Positions 13,901 through 26,849 of a stretch of 64,000 nt of DNA are shown here, in pieces. The stretch is from Amblyornis subalaris (Eukaryota > Chordata > Aves > Passeriformes > Ptilonorhynchidae). Below the pieces are notes generated by a model. That model searched no databases, was not told where the DNA came from, and saw only the letters and a program-made list of their open reading frames with translations. The first letter of the stretch is position 1, and every line of letters begins with the position of its first letter. The stretch is from the NCBI GenBank assembly GCA_018881555.1, contig JACAXG010000304.1:124001-188000 (forward strand), given 5' to 3'. The position numbers and the translations under genes are program-made.

Positions 13901-16864
13901 AATACTTTCATAATAACCTTGTTTATCAGTAACATTGGTAGTTGTATTTATAACAAGGAAACTAAGTGAAAACAACACTGTGTTTTAATCATAACATCTA
14001 ATAATATCTGAAGGTGTCTGACTGAAATGGCTGGCTTTGTTTTGCTTAAAAGTTAGCTGTTTTTATCAGCCAAAGTTTTCTTGAGTTTTTGTGTGTATAT
14101 GCTTTTGTTCAAATTAGCATGATCTATGCTCATGTTAAGCCTATTTCCTTTAAAATGCAGGAGTGCTTAGTTTTCTAAGTTTATCCATCGAACTTCATAA
14201 AAAAAGTAATCTGTAACTTACACTCACTGCAGTATTTATTTGAGATACTCCTTCAAGGATTCAGTAGGTTAAGGAGAGATTTATAAACACTTAACTGATG
14301 TGTGTGAGCCTGGGCTTCAACATGTGTTACAGCATTACCAGTTGTTTATATTGTATGTTGAACCATGATTTCAGCAGATTGCCAGCTCTGGTGTCACACC
14401 TTAAGGTTACCAGAGTCTATAAACCAAACCAAAATAATTCTAGTCTTGCACACAAGAATGATGCCCCTTCAATTTAATGATGTCTTAAATTACAATTTTC
14501 TTTTTAAACATTTTTGACAGAAGAAAGAAGGAGTGGGTGTCTAAAAGGCAGTTCAGTTACAGTAGCCACCCCAAGACAAGTCAAAGGGGGGAAGTAATGG
14601 TCAAGGGAAGTGATGACCTGTGGTGAGATTCATAGCTAGCTAGTATTCCCAGATGCAATGTTAAAGTTTTTATCTTAATTAGTTCTTGTCATATTTATCT
14701 TCTAGTCTGACTGGAACACTTTCAAAGTCTTTGAATCATTTTATTTCCTGGCACAAAAGAAAAAAAAAATCTCATGAAACAGTCAAAACCTGGTTACAAT
14801 TGATTTCCTCTTTCCTTGTTTAGAGTTTCATTTCATCATTTTATGCATACTCAAATGCTCCTCCTGGTTTCTAATTTTCTCTCATGGAAGTTTTACCTTT
14901 GATCTAGCTACAGCAATTGCAAAATATTCAAGAAATTATCTAAGGTTCTGACTTGAGGCATGTAGGGAAAGAATGAGAGAAGTCCATGCTTCTATGTAAT
15001 AGTCCCTGAAGCTGTCAGATTAGCTACAGGCTGCTGGACATTTTCTTAAAAAATTGGGTCCTGGTATAAACTTAATGCATGTCTTTGTAATATATTTTGG
15101 CTTCATCTGCGTTTTTTGAAAATCTGGTTCCACATTTAGCTGAAAGTAAGTCCGGGTTAATCTCTGTATGGGCTATATAGGGCATATTTGATTTTCTGGT
15201 TTAGGGGTTGAAAAAGGTGTTGAATATTTGGTTTACCATGATATCATTATAGAAGCAGTGTTTCTTTGTGAATAGTTACTGAGACAGTCTCAATTCTGGA
15301 ATAATTTTATTCAATCACCTTCTGGATCTTTTGTTTTGTCCTAACTTGGTCCTGTCTCTGCAGTGAGACATGGCAAGGTTTTACATTGCAACGCTGCAGC
15401 AATGGTCATTGGCAGTGTTGTTTATATCTGGATGTTTCTTAAATCTTAGCATCTGAGACTAGAGTAATCACCTAAACCAATTGGGTTTCTTACTTTGAGA
15501 AATTCTGAAGTTACAAATACTGGATTTATAAATGCTCTTCTTTGTCTTTTTCATGCTGGAATTTGCTATATTTCTGTTTGTCTGTTTTCAGTGAGTCCTG
15601 TCTTGTTGAGCATCTTGGTCAGTGTTTGTTTTCTGCAAAGTACTATACTTTATCTGTTATGTATTTGTCTTGTCTTGTTATTATCTAGCTTTTTTTTTTT
15701 AAACTTTGATATCGAGGTTTCTAGAGAATCTCACAGAAGAGGAATCTGTTTTACTGCTATTCAAGTAAGGAGAGCTTGTCTAGGGAAAGAAGAACTTCAA
15801 TATCCTTCTACAGTAGGTAACATTGGAAAAGCAACCAGATTGCCTTAAATAGCTAAAATATCTTGGAAAAAAGCAAAACATATGGTTTTAGCAACTAAAA
15901 TAAGTGGAATAATAATGAGAACTGAGGAAAAAGAAGTCCTTCAGAAATCAGATTTGAAACAGTCAATGCAATAAACATGATTTTGCAAGCTACAGGAGAC
16001 ACATTGTGATAAGTGGTGCAGCTGGTTTAGAGGTTGCCTTCTCTGTGCTCCAGCTCTTGGGCAGGTTTCTCAGTTCAGTTCATCAACACTGAATTATTCA
16101 AGCTGCAAACTGAGTGGGGCACAGAGCTGGTCCTCTGCCAAGCTGTCTCAGGGCAGGTAGGGCGTACTTGCTCCAGTACCTTCATAGATACACCCCTGTG
16201 GCTTCCATGTGAAGTGGAACGGCTGCTTCGGGGCAATGTGGTGCTTGGGCTGATAAACTCGCAGCTGTCAGCACACAGGCCCACGCAGAAGCATACCCAC
16301 ACAAAACCACTGCATACCCACACACACCCATTCCCATTGCTGTCTAATCCTGTGTGATCTGTTTTATCCCTTTGTTGCAGGAATCCTCTTTCTACACATT
16401 ACTCAAGATAATGAAAGAGGACTCTCATTGGTCTTGCCTTTTACAGATTTTCTATACAAAACTTCTTGATTTGAGTTAAGTGATCATTTAAACTAATGTC
16501 AGGCGGCTCAGGTCAAAGTGTGGAAAGGGGCCCTAAAAACCACAGGATGCTGACAACTGAACATTAGTTTAAGGGAGTTGTGGGAGCTGGAGGTACAGAA
16601 GTGCTTGAGGTTGCAATCAATCCTGCTTGCTTCAGTATTGATTCATAGGATAGCTGCTTTCACTTGGGCTAGATTAAGGAGAGTAATTGAAGTGTGAAAA
16701 CCTGAGCTAACTGCTCCACTAAAGTCTACCCTGGCTTAACAAGGCCAAATTAGGTAAATTTCCTTGATAAATCTTTTCATTTTTGGAAGACTTTTTAATG
16801 CTATTGTTAACGGGTATGAAAATGTGTTCTTAATTTAAAATAAAGATCAAATAGAAGTGGTAGG
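4961..16864. other. CHSY3 intron, no gene recognised
   Basis: This is AT-rich intronic DNA. The start (to about 5700) is purine-rich on the + strand. Open frames are short and lack homology-like character. A small 17-bp tandem repeat lies at 13017-13067. At 16260-16330 there is an imperfect CACACA-type stretch. I saw no CR1 copy, RNA gene or splice-flanked exon here. Confidence 0.5.
13017..13067. repeat. 17-bp tandem repeat, three units
   Basis: The unit TTTATGATTTGAGAGAA occurs at 13017-13033 and again, identical, at 13034-13050. A third copy at 13051-13067 differs only in its first two bases. A partial unit (AATGATTTTA) precedes the array. This is a short minisatellite-type array with no sign of function. 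Confidence 0.93.
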
Positions 16865-17925
16865 TTTACCCTGGCTGGATGCCAGGTGTCCACCAAAGCT
16901 TCTCTATTCCTCCCCTCAGCTAGACACAGTAGAGAAAATATAACTTAAGGTTCTTGAATCAGCAGAGTGGCAGGGAGGGATCGCTAACCTGTTACCATCA
17001 TGGACAAAAGTGTCAATTCAGGGACATTCACTTCATTTCTTACCAATCAAGTTTGGGCAGGGTAATGGGAAATAACCCCGAAATTTTAAAAAAACTTTCA
17101 CCCTCATCCCTCCATTCTATGCAGGCTCAATTTCACTCCCAAATTCCCTAACTCATCCCGTGCTGTCACACAGGGGCATTGGCAGTGGGGATTGTGGTCA
17201 ATTCATCACGTCGTCTCTGCATCTCTGTCCTCCTCAGAGGAAGGACTCCTCACACTCTTCCTCTGCTCCAGTGTAGGGTCCCTCCCACAGGAGACCATTC
17301 TCCAAGAACTTCTCCACCATAAGTCCTTCCTGCAGGCTGCAGTTCTCCACTAACTTCTCCAGCATGGGCCCCTCCCAGGAGGTGCAGTCCTTCAGGAACA
17401 GGCTGCTCCAGTGTGGGTCTGCTTCTCCAGCCTGGATTCCTCTCCAGCCTTGGATTCCTCTCTCCATGGGTCCACATGCCCTGCCAGGAGCCTCCTCCAG
17501 TATGGGCTCCCCATGGAGTTGCAGCCTGCGTTGGGTAAATCTATCTGTTCTGACATGAGGTCCTCTGTGGGCTGCAGCGGCAATACCCAATTCACCATGG
17601 TCTTCCCCACAGCCTGCAGCAGAATGTCTTCTCCAGCACTTGGATCCCCTTCTTCCCCTCCTTCTTCACTGGCCTTGGTGTCTGCAGGGCTGTTTCTCTC
17701 ACATGTTCTCACTCCTCTCCTCTGGCTGCAGTTGTGCAGGTTTTTTCCTCCCTTCTTAGATGTTATCCCGGAGGTGCTAGGACCATTGCTGCTGGGCTCA
17801 GCCTTGTGTTGGAGCCAGATGGCCCTGGCTCTGTCTGACATGATGGGAAGCTTCTGGCATCCTCTCACAGAAGCCACCCACGTAGCCCCTCCTGCTGCCA
17901 AAATCGTGCCACATAAACCCAATGC
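16865..17925 (-). mobile_element. LTR-type interspersed repeat (endogenous retrovirus LTR), reverse orientation
   Basis: A block of about 1.06 kb is clearly more GC-rich than its surroundings. It matches my memory of a repeat dispersed in bird genomes, running from a 'CCCTGGCTGG...GCCAGGTG' end (near 16869) to a 'GCCACATAAACCCAATGCA' end (near 17908). Read on the - strand, the outer ends are TG...CA-like, as expected for an LTR. The middle (about 17260-17520) carries degenerate repeats built on CTCCAGYRTGGG. No gag, pol or env coding is attached, so it looks like a solo LTR or fragment. Open frames inside it (up to about 208 codons) are on overlapping strands and are not genes. I could not define an exact target-site duplication, so the ends are good to about 20 bp. 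I give no family name. Confidence 0.65.
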
Positions 17926-19097
17926 AGCAAAATCTACAGGTTGGAAATTTTTCTTTGGTGATGATTGCAGTGAAAAGGATAATAATTTAATTACAATAAA
18001 CCGTGTGTTCTTGGTCAGTGATGTACTTCAGATGTGAATCAGTTCCTTGGGAAGGGTCTTCTCAAGTTGTTTCTCTTTCTAATGAAACACTTCAGCTGTC
18101 ATAAGGTAGCTTATAATTTCTTATCTTTCACAGCAGCTCTGATATGAATTAAATGCAGCTGCTGTTTACAAAGAATGGTAGCATATAGTTTTTGCTTTCT
18201 TTTGGCTTTTGCTTGGACAGATGTAAAAGATGCCTTTTTTTGAGTACAATTTGGTTCCTTTTGTATCAGCCTGTTGAAAAGGTGCATGCATTCTTGAAAG
18301 CCTTTCAGAATTTGGATTGATACATATATTAGCTTTTGGCAATGTTACTGCTTTTCTGCAACTTTGTACATAATTTTGCTTGTACAAGGAATGTCAGTAT
18401 TTAAATGTAGTTATTTCTTGACAATTGCTCTTGGAGAAGGGTATGATTTGTGAACCATAGTAATAAATGCTTATGACATTTTATGCTCTATTTCATTGAA
18501 AGCAGCTAGCTCACTTGTGTAAAAAAGTCAGGATTAAAAAAAAAAAAAAAAAACAGAAAATATTTTATCTGATAAAGCAATGATGCTAGTTTTACTAATC
18601 CTGGTGAGCAGTTCTAAGGAGTTAACTACACCATTTTCCTAAATTTTATATATATTCACGTAGACTTTCCAAGTGTGAATTGTGAACTGAATCCATTGTA
18701 CTATTTGTTTACTGTTGCTGTGTTTATTTATGACTGTTTAAGCACCAGTGTCATTTAGACAGGGTTGTGTTAAAATCTTGGAATGTTCATACCAGGATCC
18801 ACTTTATGATTTATGGTGTTACTAAAAAAAGACACTTTCTGAAGGGGAAGTGCTGCCAGTTTCTCTGTATGTGCAGAATTACATCAAAATCAGAATGAGT
18901 CTGTCCGAATTGGAACTGCAAATTTTACTAATATCTTAGTGTTTACATTAAAAAGTGACAAACTTTTCCAAAGACCCTCAGTTAGAGTTTGTAAATATGC
19001 AAAGGCAATTGTAATGCATTTCTTGGCAAGCTTTATGCGAAATGATGTGAAATCGGATATTGACTTAATGTATAAATATTAATGTATATCTATCTTT

Positions 19098-19119
19098 GTC
19101 CAAGACAAAGGTAGTATTT
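19098..19119 (+). repeat. 22-bp direct repeat, copy 1
   Basis: GTCCAAGACAAAGGTAGTATTT occurs here and again, identical, at 23120-23141. The following 20 or so bases also look related (GTCTCATC..GAAACTGA against GTTTCAAT..GAAATGCTGA). The two copies may be parts of one old dispersed repeat or a local duplication. Confidence 0.85.
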
Positions 19120-22100
19120 TGTCTCATCAACGAAACTGAGTTTTACAATTACCTGATAAAATATAGAGGCTGGTAAAGGGAACAGTGGTTAAAGTTCTTA
19201 CTCTCTGCAGTTTGTTTAGTTATTTGTCACATGTCCTAGCTGTGCCATCTTTAAAAGATGCATCATCACTTTCAGATGGAAAATGAAGTTATTTGCATTC
19301 CTCAATATAGACAGGAATTAAATATATGTGGATGGATATCGTACTAAAAGGGGAAATAAATCAGTAATTAAACTGCACAGATGGAATAGAGATAATTAAA
19401 ATATATATAAAAATTGACTTTACAAGCCATAAAAAGAAAGCCATCTGTTTTAAAAGAAAATACAACCAAGTATAAAATCAGCTTGACTATTTTTTTCATA
19501 GCTCTTGAACATCTGTGCAAAGCACTTTACTAGTGTAAGTAATGATGGGCTTGCTTTTATCAGCAAAGATTTCATTTACAGGAGTAGAAGGCTATAAATA
19601 CAATACACACACTGCTGAGCCCACAAGTCTGAGTTGGATTGCTTCCATCAAAAGTTTGTTACAGGGGTGCTACTGTTCTGCTTTGAGGCTTTTATTAGTG
19701 CAGGCTCCTGTCTCCATGTTGCATCTTGCCTGAAAGTTATGGAAACAGTCATCATCTGCATAACCATGCCTTCTGAAGAAAATAGTATATAAGAATCAAT
19801 TTTGTGAAATAATTTTTTAGTGCATTAATTTTCCTTTCAAATTTTGCATGTATTTGCACAGCAACACTATATTGACCATTGCCTTCTTGCTTTCTTGGGA
19901 TTTTTTTGCCTTTTAGGACTTTAACTTATCAAGTCCATAATCCAAAGAAGCTGTTTTCCATTTTGTTCTACTCAATTGTCAGATTATGGAGTTTTCTTCT
20001 ACATTTTCATCATAGTTCAAATCCGTGGCAAGACATTGCAAGAAAAATACATGAATTTTTGTATCTAGTGCCTGTATTCACAAGTCTGAACTACCCAATG
20101 ACCCAATGCACTTTGGATCCTTAGGAACACAGCTGGAGCCCAAAAGACTGCTCTCTGAAAATGTCTGGCCAAAACTAAGGAGACCTAAATTTTGAAGTTA
20201 GCTGATATCTGCAGTAACGTGTATAATTGTCTTACTTCTCTAATAGAGGTAAATAAATTATGTGTTTTCCTATCAAAACCGTGTAACTCTCTGATGTGAA
20301 ATAAGTATTTTGGCTGATGTTAGGGGATATTTTTTTCTCTTAATGGGGAAAAAATCTCCTGTGACTGTGGTTTAAAGGTAGTAGAAAATTAGGTAAAAAG
20401 AAAGAAGTGTCTAGAAGTAAAAAGGTGAACAATTATGAAAAAATTTAATATTTTAAATCTTAAGCAAATTTTAAAATGGTAAGCAAAATCTTTAAAATCT
20501 TTAGACAATTAAATTGGTACTTGAACAGCTACAAATCTAGTAACAAATCTTGAGGAGTCTGTAGTGACAAAATCGATAGGAAATTTTGGATTAAACAGAA
20601 CACCTCATGCAGACATGCTTAGACTTTTGATGAGACATTTATTTTTCTTTTGCTTTAGTGAGCAGAAGGAAAATTTAACTCTGTATATGAAGCCTGAGGT
20701 TGTTCTGTTCTTCCACAGAGCATATGCAATTATTTAGTGTAGACTGCACTAATTGTGTTGCTGTTAATTATGGACTGCATGAATTTTCCTATGAAAGAGG
20801 TTTATTTTCTTTGCTTGTAATTTTTCTAGGTTTGAGTCATTAGGTCTAAAATTTTCTATGCCATGAACAGATTGGTTTGAATTTTGTAAAAGATTTTGCT
20901 GTCCTTTGAAGAACGAGATTAGGGAAACTATATTGCTGATCTGTATTAAGGAAAACAGAAACATGTCCTTACAGACAAATTGCTTCACATTTATATTTGG
21001 GCTCACTACTTGAATGTTAATGGGTTGGTGACTAAGGTGGAGATGTATAATTCCCATCATTGTGAAAATTTACCTCCAAACTGACTGTAGTTTTGTAGGA
21101 AAGATGGAGGTAAGACTGTCAAAAGATATCTTCTACTGGAAGGATGTTTTGCCATCTAACGGTTCCTGTCTGCCAAGAAGAGTAGTTACTCATTAGTCCA
21201 CTACAGTGACTTGAGGGGGTGAAATGGAAAGGACTGGGGAGGAGAAAAAAATCGCGTGGGAATTCAGATAGGAAGAGAATGAGGACATGGACACTGCAAC
21301 TGGCAGAGGAACACTGGCCAGGGTTTTAAGGAGAAAATACAGTAGGAGTGATCACAGGTACTGACAGAAACAGGGGCTGAAGATATGTAGCGTTTAGAAG
21401 CATGCACCTTCTGAAGCAGACAGTTGAAATTTTCGTTTCTATGCTCCTGTCTGTTGAGCTGTAGGTGAAAGCAGACTGAAAGGTTTTTTTCTAATTTGCC
21501 TTCATTAATTCAAAAATGTAGCCTGTGCAGAGGATTTAGGATTTAATTGAATTAACAGTAGCAGCCAAGAGTCAAAATGGCCCTACCTGACTATTTCTGA
21601 CCCAGGCTTGAGCCTTTGTGCTTTGAACTTACTAATCTTCCAGCCCTAGGCTGCTGTGTCCCATAGCTTTGATCCTTAACTTCATTGTGAAGTGAAAAAT
21701 TGGATAAGAGCAATTCTATCTGTAGGATGGATGGAATAATAGATACTTCCTTTTAATTTTTGTTTCTTGGCAAGGAACAGAAAATTACAGCCAGAATTTA
21801 ATAAAGAATAGAAGCATTGAAATTTCCTGCACTCAGAAACTGGGGAAAGTCAGGCTTAATTCTTTCCTTGCATCAATGTTTTTGAGTTTTTATAAGAGAA
21901 AACGTGTGTATGGAGAGAGATATAATGCTGTTTATTAGACTTACTCAATATAGCTGGGAAAATTTGGTCATACAAGCCCCCTTCAAATCTGCACTACGGA
22001 ATTAATTTCCAAATAAATACAACTTGAAAAGGATTATTTGGCACTTTCATTATATGAAATCACTTAGATTGTCTGAGGAAAAATCTGAGTGAGTGAGAGG

Positions 22101-23119
22101 GAGTGTTGACAGAATTGGAAATGTGAAGAAGTTGTTTATTCCAATGGGATGCTATGCTATGGATGATCTTGTTTACAGAGCATGGAAGTTGAATTATATT
22201 TTATGCTTCTAAAATACAATAATTTAGTATTTTTCTAAAGGACCCTGTGTTTCCTAAATTTTGAATCTTACTTTTCAGACTCTAGATTATTGTAAGTTTG
22301 GGATGTCGTTTGTGTAGTACTTCTGGGAAGTGCATATGTTAGCTGCTTGTATTTGCAAATACTGTGTTTATGCGACTTTTCATTCTGCAGCTTCATTCAT
22401 TTCGAGATACTGAGCGTATTGAATTTATAATCCATCTCTGGAAGGTAAATGTGAAGGTAATGAAGAGGTTTTTGTGGGTCTTGATGTGCTTTCTGTAATC
22501 CTCAAGTGGCTGTCCATTTTAGAAAATCAGTGCTAGTATCATGTGATTTAAACTTAAGTGTTACAAAAATCTATTTGATTATGGTGAACAGCTTCTACTA
22601 TACTGTCTCAGCTGATAACTTCTGGATCATTTTCAGTGGTCCTAAATTAGAAAATTGTTCATGCATTTTACTGATATGTTTCATGACCTATATAAAAAGA
22701 ACTGTGTAGTGATTATTTAAAATAAGAACAATAAACTTCTGGGGTTTATACACCTAGATGTATAAGTGTGTTATCACACAACTGCCAAGAAGGTGTGTTG
22801 CAATAAGTATGTAGAAAATGTTTTGAGAGACTAATGGAAACATTAGATTGCCTTTTCTGTATACCACTTCTCATCTTCTGTTTTTATTTATACAGTCAGG
22901 AACAAAGCTGTCTGGCAGTCAGTCAGAGTCCATGAAGCTAGTCATGTTACTAGCCTATGGAGAGTTGGAAAGTGATAAATAGTAAAGGACTTAAGTTTGA
23001 AACCAGTTCAATTTCTGTCTTAAAATACAAATCTTCCTTTAGTATAAGCTTTAGCCTATTTAAGGAAAATGAGCGCCTTTGGGGATCTTGCCTTCTTAGT
23101 TTTGGTGGATATGACTGGT

Positions 23120-23141
23120 GTCCAAGACAAAGGTAGTATTT
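23120..23141 (+). repeat. 22-bp direct repeat, copy 2
   Basis: An exact copy of the sequence at 19098-19119, about 4.0 kb downstream in the same orientation. It lies 360 bp before a CR1 element but is not part of the CR1 sequence. Confidence 0.85.
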
Positions 23142-23500
23142 GTTTCAATAGAGAAATGCTGATCGACTGTTTCCCTGAACTTAGGCAAATACAAGTTATC
23201 TTATTTTTTGGTCATTGCTAAGTTTTTATACTTAATCTTTCTAAAACTGAAGACTTTTCCAGACACTAAGTAAAGACTTTGGAGCCCAGCAAAATGAGGG
23301 GCCTGTGGCTCTCCTAAATTAACATAAATCCTAAAGTATCATAATAAAAAGCTACTGTGGGTCAATACAATACAGCAAAAACAATTTTGTTGCAACATAT
23401 TTGAATGAACTTATTTCTGTTATCATCTCTCTAGAAAGTTCTTTGTTGCTTTCCCCATTTTGTTTGGTATTCTAAACAAACATTTTCAACCTCAACAGAT

Positions 23501-24058
23501 TGAGGAAGGTGATTCTCCCCTCTACTCTGCCATTGTGGGTTCCACTTGGTGTACTGCATCCAGCTGTGGAGTCTTCAGCACAAGAAAGACATTGACCTGT
23601 TAGAGGGAGTCAGAGGAGGGCCACAAAAATGATCTGACGACTGGAGCTCCTGTTTCAGGACAAGAGGCTGAGAGAGCTGAGGTTGTCCAGTCTGGAGAAG
23701 AGAACGCTCCAGGGAGACTGTATTGTGACCTTCCAGTACTTGAAGGGGACTTATGAAAGCGGGGAGAACAACTTTTTACATGAGCAGATAATGATAAGAT
23801 AAGGGGGATGGTTTTAAATTAAAAGAGGAGAGATTTAGGTTAGATTTTAGGAAGAAATTCTTTACTGTGAGAGTGGTGACACACTGGAACAGGTTGTCCA
23901 GAGAAGCTGTGCGTGCCTCATCCCTGGAAGCATTCAGGGCCAGACTGGATGAGACTTTGAGCAACCTGATCTAGTGGAAGGTGTCTGTGCCCATGGCATG
24001 GGGGTTAGAACTGGAAGGTCTTCAAGGTCTCTTCTAACCCAAACCATTCTATGATTGT
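23501..24058 (+). mobile_element. CR1 LINE, 5'-truncated 3' end
   Basis: This matches the CR1 3' region: 'ACTGCATCCAGCTGTGGAGTC' (22-mer region near 23554), the 'GGAAGAAATTCTTTACTGTGAGAGTGGTGA' segment (about 23849), the 'CTTGAGCAACCTG'-like stretch (about 23955), and the typical end 'CCATTCTATGATTG' at about 24043. Only the end of ORF2 and the 3' UTR are left, and the frame is broken by stops, so it cannot move. The 5' break is near 23501; the exact base is uncertain. Confidence 0.93.
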
Positions 24059-26849
24059 CTTATTTTACTTTTTATAGGATTTGGTATGCATGGTTGTAAC
24101 TGTAGAAGCAGCTCTCTGTAGGCACACATCCAAGAAAATAAATGTAATAAACCCATTAGATGGGTTTCAAGAAGCTCTCAAATGTTATTTCAACCTGATC
24201 ATAAAAGAAATTTGTGTATTGCATCTTAATATGGTGAGTTGGTGTCACCATTGGTGTGAAATGGAACTATTGGCCATCTTGACAGAGTAGTTATTTTCTT
24301 AATATTCATCCTATTAAAAAAAAATGTAATGTTATTCTACAGAAATAGCCTCAGCTATCTGTAGTTCTGTTCTCATTCCTTCAGGGTATTATAACCTTTT
24401 ACAGTGAGAGGTGAGAGAACAGCAAAATGGATTATTGCCCTTTGTTTCAATTTTTATTCTTCTTTCCCTGTTCCCTTCTGTCCTATATACTCCACTTGAA
24501 GCACAACTCAAGCCAATCAACAATTTAATAAAAACTAGGGCAACTCATTTCTGAATTATTTGGGTCAATTGGATTGGTAAAAATCTGAAGTTCTTAATAT
24601 TTTTTCTGAATTGTTTTCACCCAGAATTCTCCAAATATATCAATCACAGCCATTTTCTGTACCCCACTGCATTTCCCTATTTGCTATCTTTTGGTTTGAA
24701 AATCTATAGTAAATATGGAACTGCTTTCTCTATATATTTGATTATTCTGTGACACAATACAGTGTAAAACAGAATGATGTGATATACTGTTAAACAAGAC
24801 ATAGTGCATGTAAATTATGAATTTCTTAATGAGTTGAATCACCAAGTTAGACACATGTGGGTGATTTGTAAGAAAATCATTATAATTTATCACTGAAGAA
24901 CCAATCAATGAATATGCAGGTCTTTTACTACCTGGAAAAAAAATTAGTTTCAATTCTATGACTTGAACAGGAAGGTAATGCAACTTTTTTCCGTACTATA
25001 AATCTTCAAATCTCTACTACAACCACTAATATTTTCAGCCATCAAGACACATGAGGCAGTATAAAATGGGTTTCAAATTATCACTCTCTACCTGAGTGAT
25101 ATCACTCTCTTTTTCTTTTTACTAATCAACCACACTTCCCAATTCAGAAGTCCAACAATGAAGTATGTTGTTAAGGATATTTTATAGTACTGGGAGCATG
25201 AAGTGTCTGTTCAATCTTAGATCTCCTGTCCCCATGAAGCATATAACTCAGTAGGCTTGGGATTTTTTTTATTTTTAATGTAATACTGATTCTTGGTGAT
25301 GTTATAAGAATACAGTCATGTTAATTAATGTTATATTTTCATACCTTCCAGTCAGAAAAGACGGCTATGCCTGTGGAAAAGTATAATGGCAATATAATTA
25401 GGATTTCTTCTAAGGAAAACATTGTAACAGACATCCTGCCATGCTTATGTTATTTTAATTGGATGTTTAGCTCAAGGGTGTTCATAATTTATCATAAACT
25501 TTAATGGTAATACAATCAGCTGGAAGGAAGCCATACTTATCTCCTTGATTACACCATAAGAAATGAAATCCTAATTTGAACATCCTCATTTTAATATTCT
25601 TTTACTGACATAGCAAGAAGGGAAAACTTGGTTGACAAAGAGATCATGCTGTTCAGTTTCTCAGCTGGGTAATGACTCAATGCAGTACAAGTGTAAGAAG
25701 GTTAAATAAAAAACAGATTAAATCTGGCCAGAATGCAGACTGATGAAAAGCTTTTATGTCAAGGGGATGAAGAAGTATTACAGGAAGTCTAACCACACTG
25801 ATTTTGCCTGCTGTTGCTTTGGAAGAACTCAGGCTTTTTGGGTGCTCTAGTTCAGTCATTAGTTCCCCAGTGGTAGCTTCTGGGTATCTACTTTTAGGTC
25901 TACCAGCCACCAGAACCAGGTTTCAGTCATTTCCAAATTTCATAGAAGTTGTTACAAATTTTATGGTTAACTTTATTAAGAATGGAGTATTTAATTAGTG
26001 GAGATAGTGGTACAAAGAGCTATGGTCCGTATTAGGTAGGTCTGCTGGCACTTCTGCTTTCTTACTTAATATGAGAGTTTAAAACATGACTTGGCAATGT
26101 GTTTAAATGTTCCAAGGTGTGCTTACCAAAAAAGAGAATAGTTTGGTTTTGACCAGTCTATATTTATTGTTTTGTTGTCCAACGATGTTGAAAATGCTGT
26201 TTTAAATATGTTAATGTGATGCGATATATGCGATGTGATGTATTTTTTTACTGAATGTATTTCTCTGGGAGAAGTTATTAATATTGCATTCTGTAGGCTT
26301 GATCTTTGTGGTGAGCTCATGCTAACACCTTCCAATGGGCCATTACTCAGCTACCAAATTGGTTTTACCCTGAATCAGCAAGGACTCTCAATGCTCTTGT
26401 CCCTTATAATATCATCTTGGATGTTTTTATTATCTGTATGTTTCATCCTTTTAGCTTCATGCTAAGAGCTGAGCTTCAATAATTTTAAAAACCTTGTCTC
26501 CCATAGGTACTTCATTTCACACATCTTCCATTTCTCCACATTACATCTGCTGACTTTCAATTTCTTTGTCCTAGTAAAAAAGATATGTCCAATTTACGTT
26601 AATTATTATTTGTAAATGTGTTATTGTTACTTCCTGACTGTGTTTCCTCCATAAAGTTAATATTTCTATCATCAGAAAAATCTCGCTGGAGGCAAGTGTT
26701 AGTTCCACTTATCTTTGAGGCTTTGCTCCCAGTACCCAACTCAGTCATCTGCTTCTGGCTGGGAAGCATAGAGCCTCCACCTAGGCAGGCAAGAGCTGTG
26801 CATACTGGGAATACAATGCCTCACCACTAGATGAGTGAGCAAAAAGGGG
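24059..26849. other. CHSY3 intron, no gene recognised
   Basis: AT-rich intron between two CR1 copies. Open frames are at most about 100 codons and not protein-like. I saw no repeat or RNA gene. Confidence 0.5.

Larger units (their letters stand above)
17931..23500. other. CHSY3 intron, no gene recognised
   Basis: AT-rich intron. It includes an 18-base A run at 18536-18553 and one copy of a 22-bp sequence repeated near 23120 (listed separately). I saw no coding exon, RNA gene or recognisable transposon. Confidence 0.5.

Noticed and set aside
16862..17942. AGGTT at both sides of the LTR-type block as a target duplication
   Set aside because: The ends it would imply do not have TG...CA termini, and a 5-base match is easily chance.
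17411..18037. 208-codon + strand frame and overlapping 176-codon - strand frame
   Set aside because: Both lie mainly in the LTR-type repeat, overlap each other on opposite strands and show repeat-derived sequence, not a known protein.
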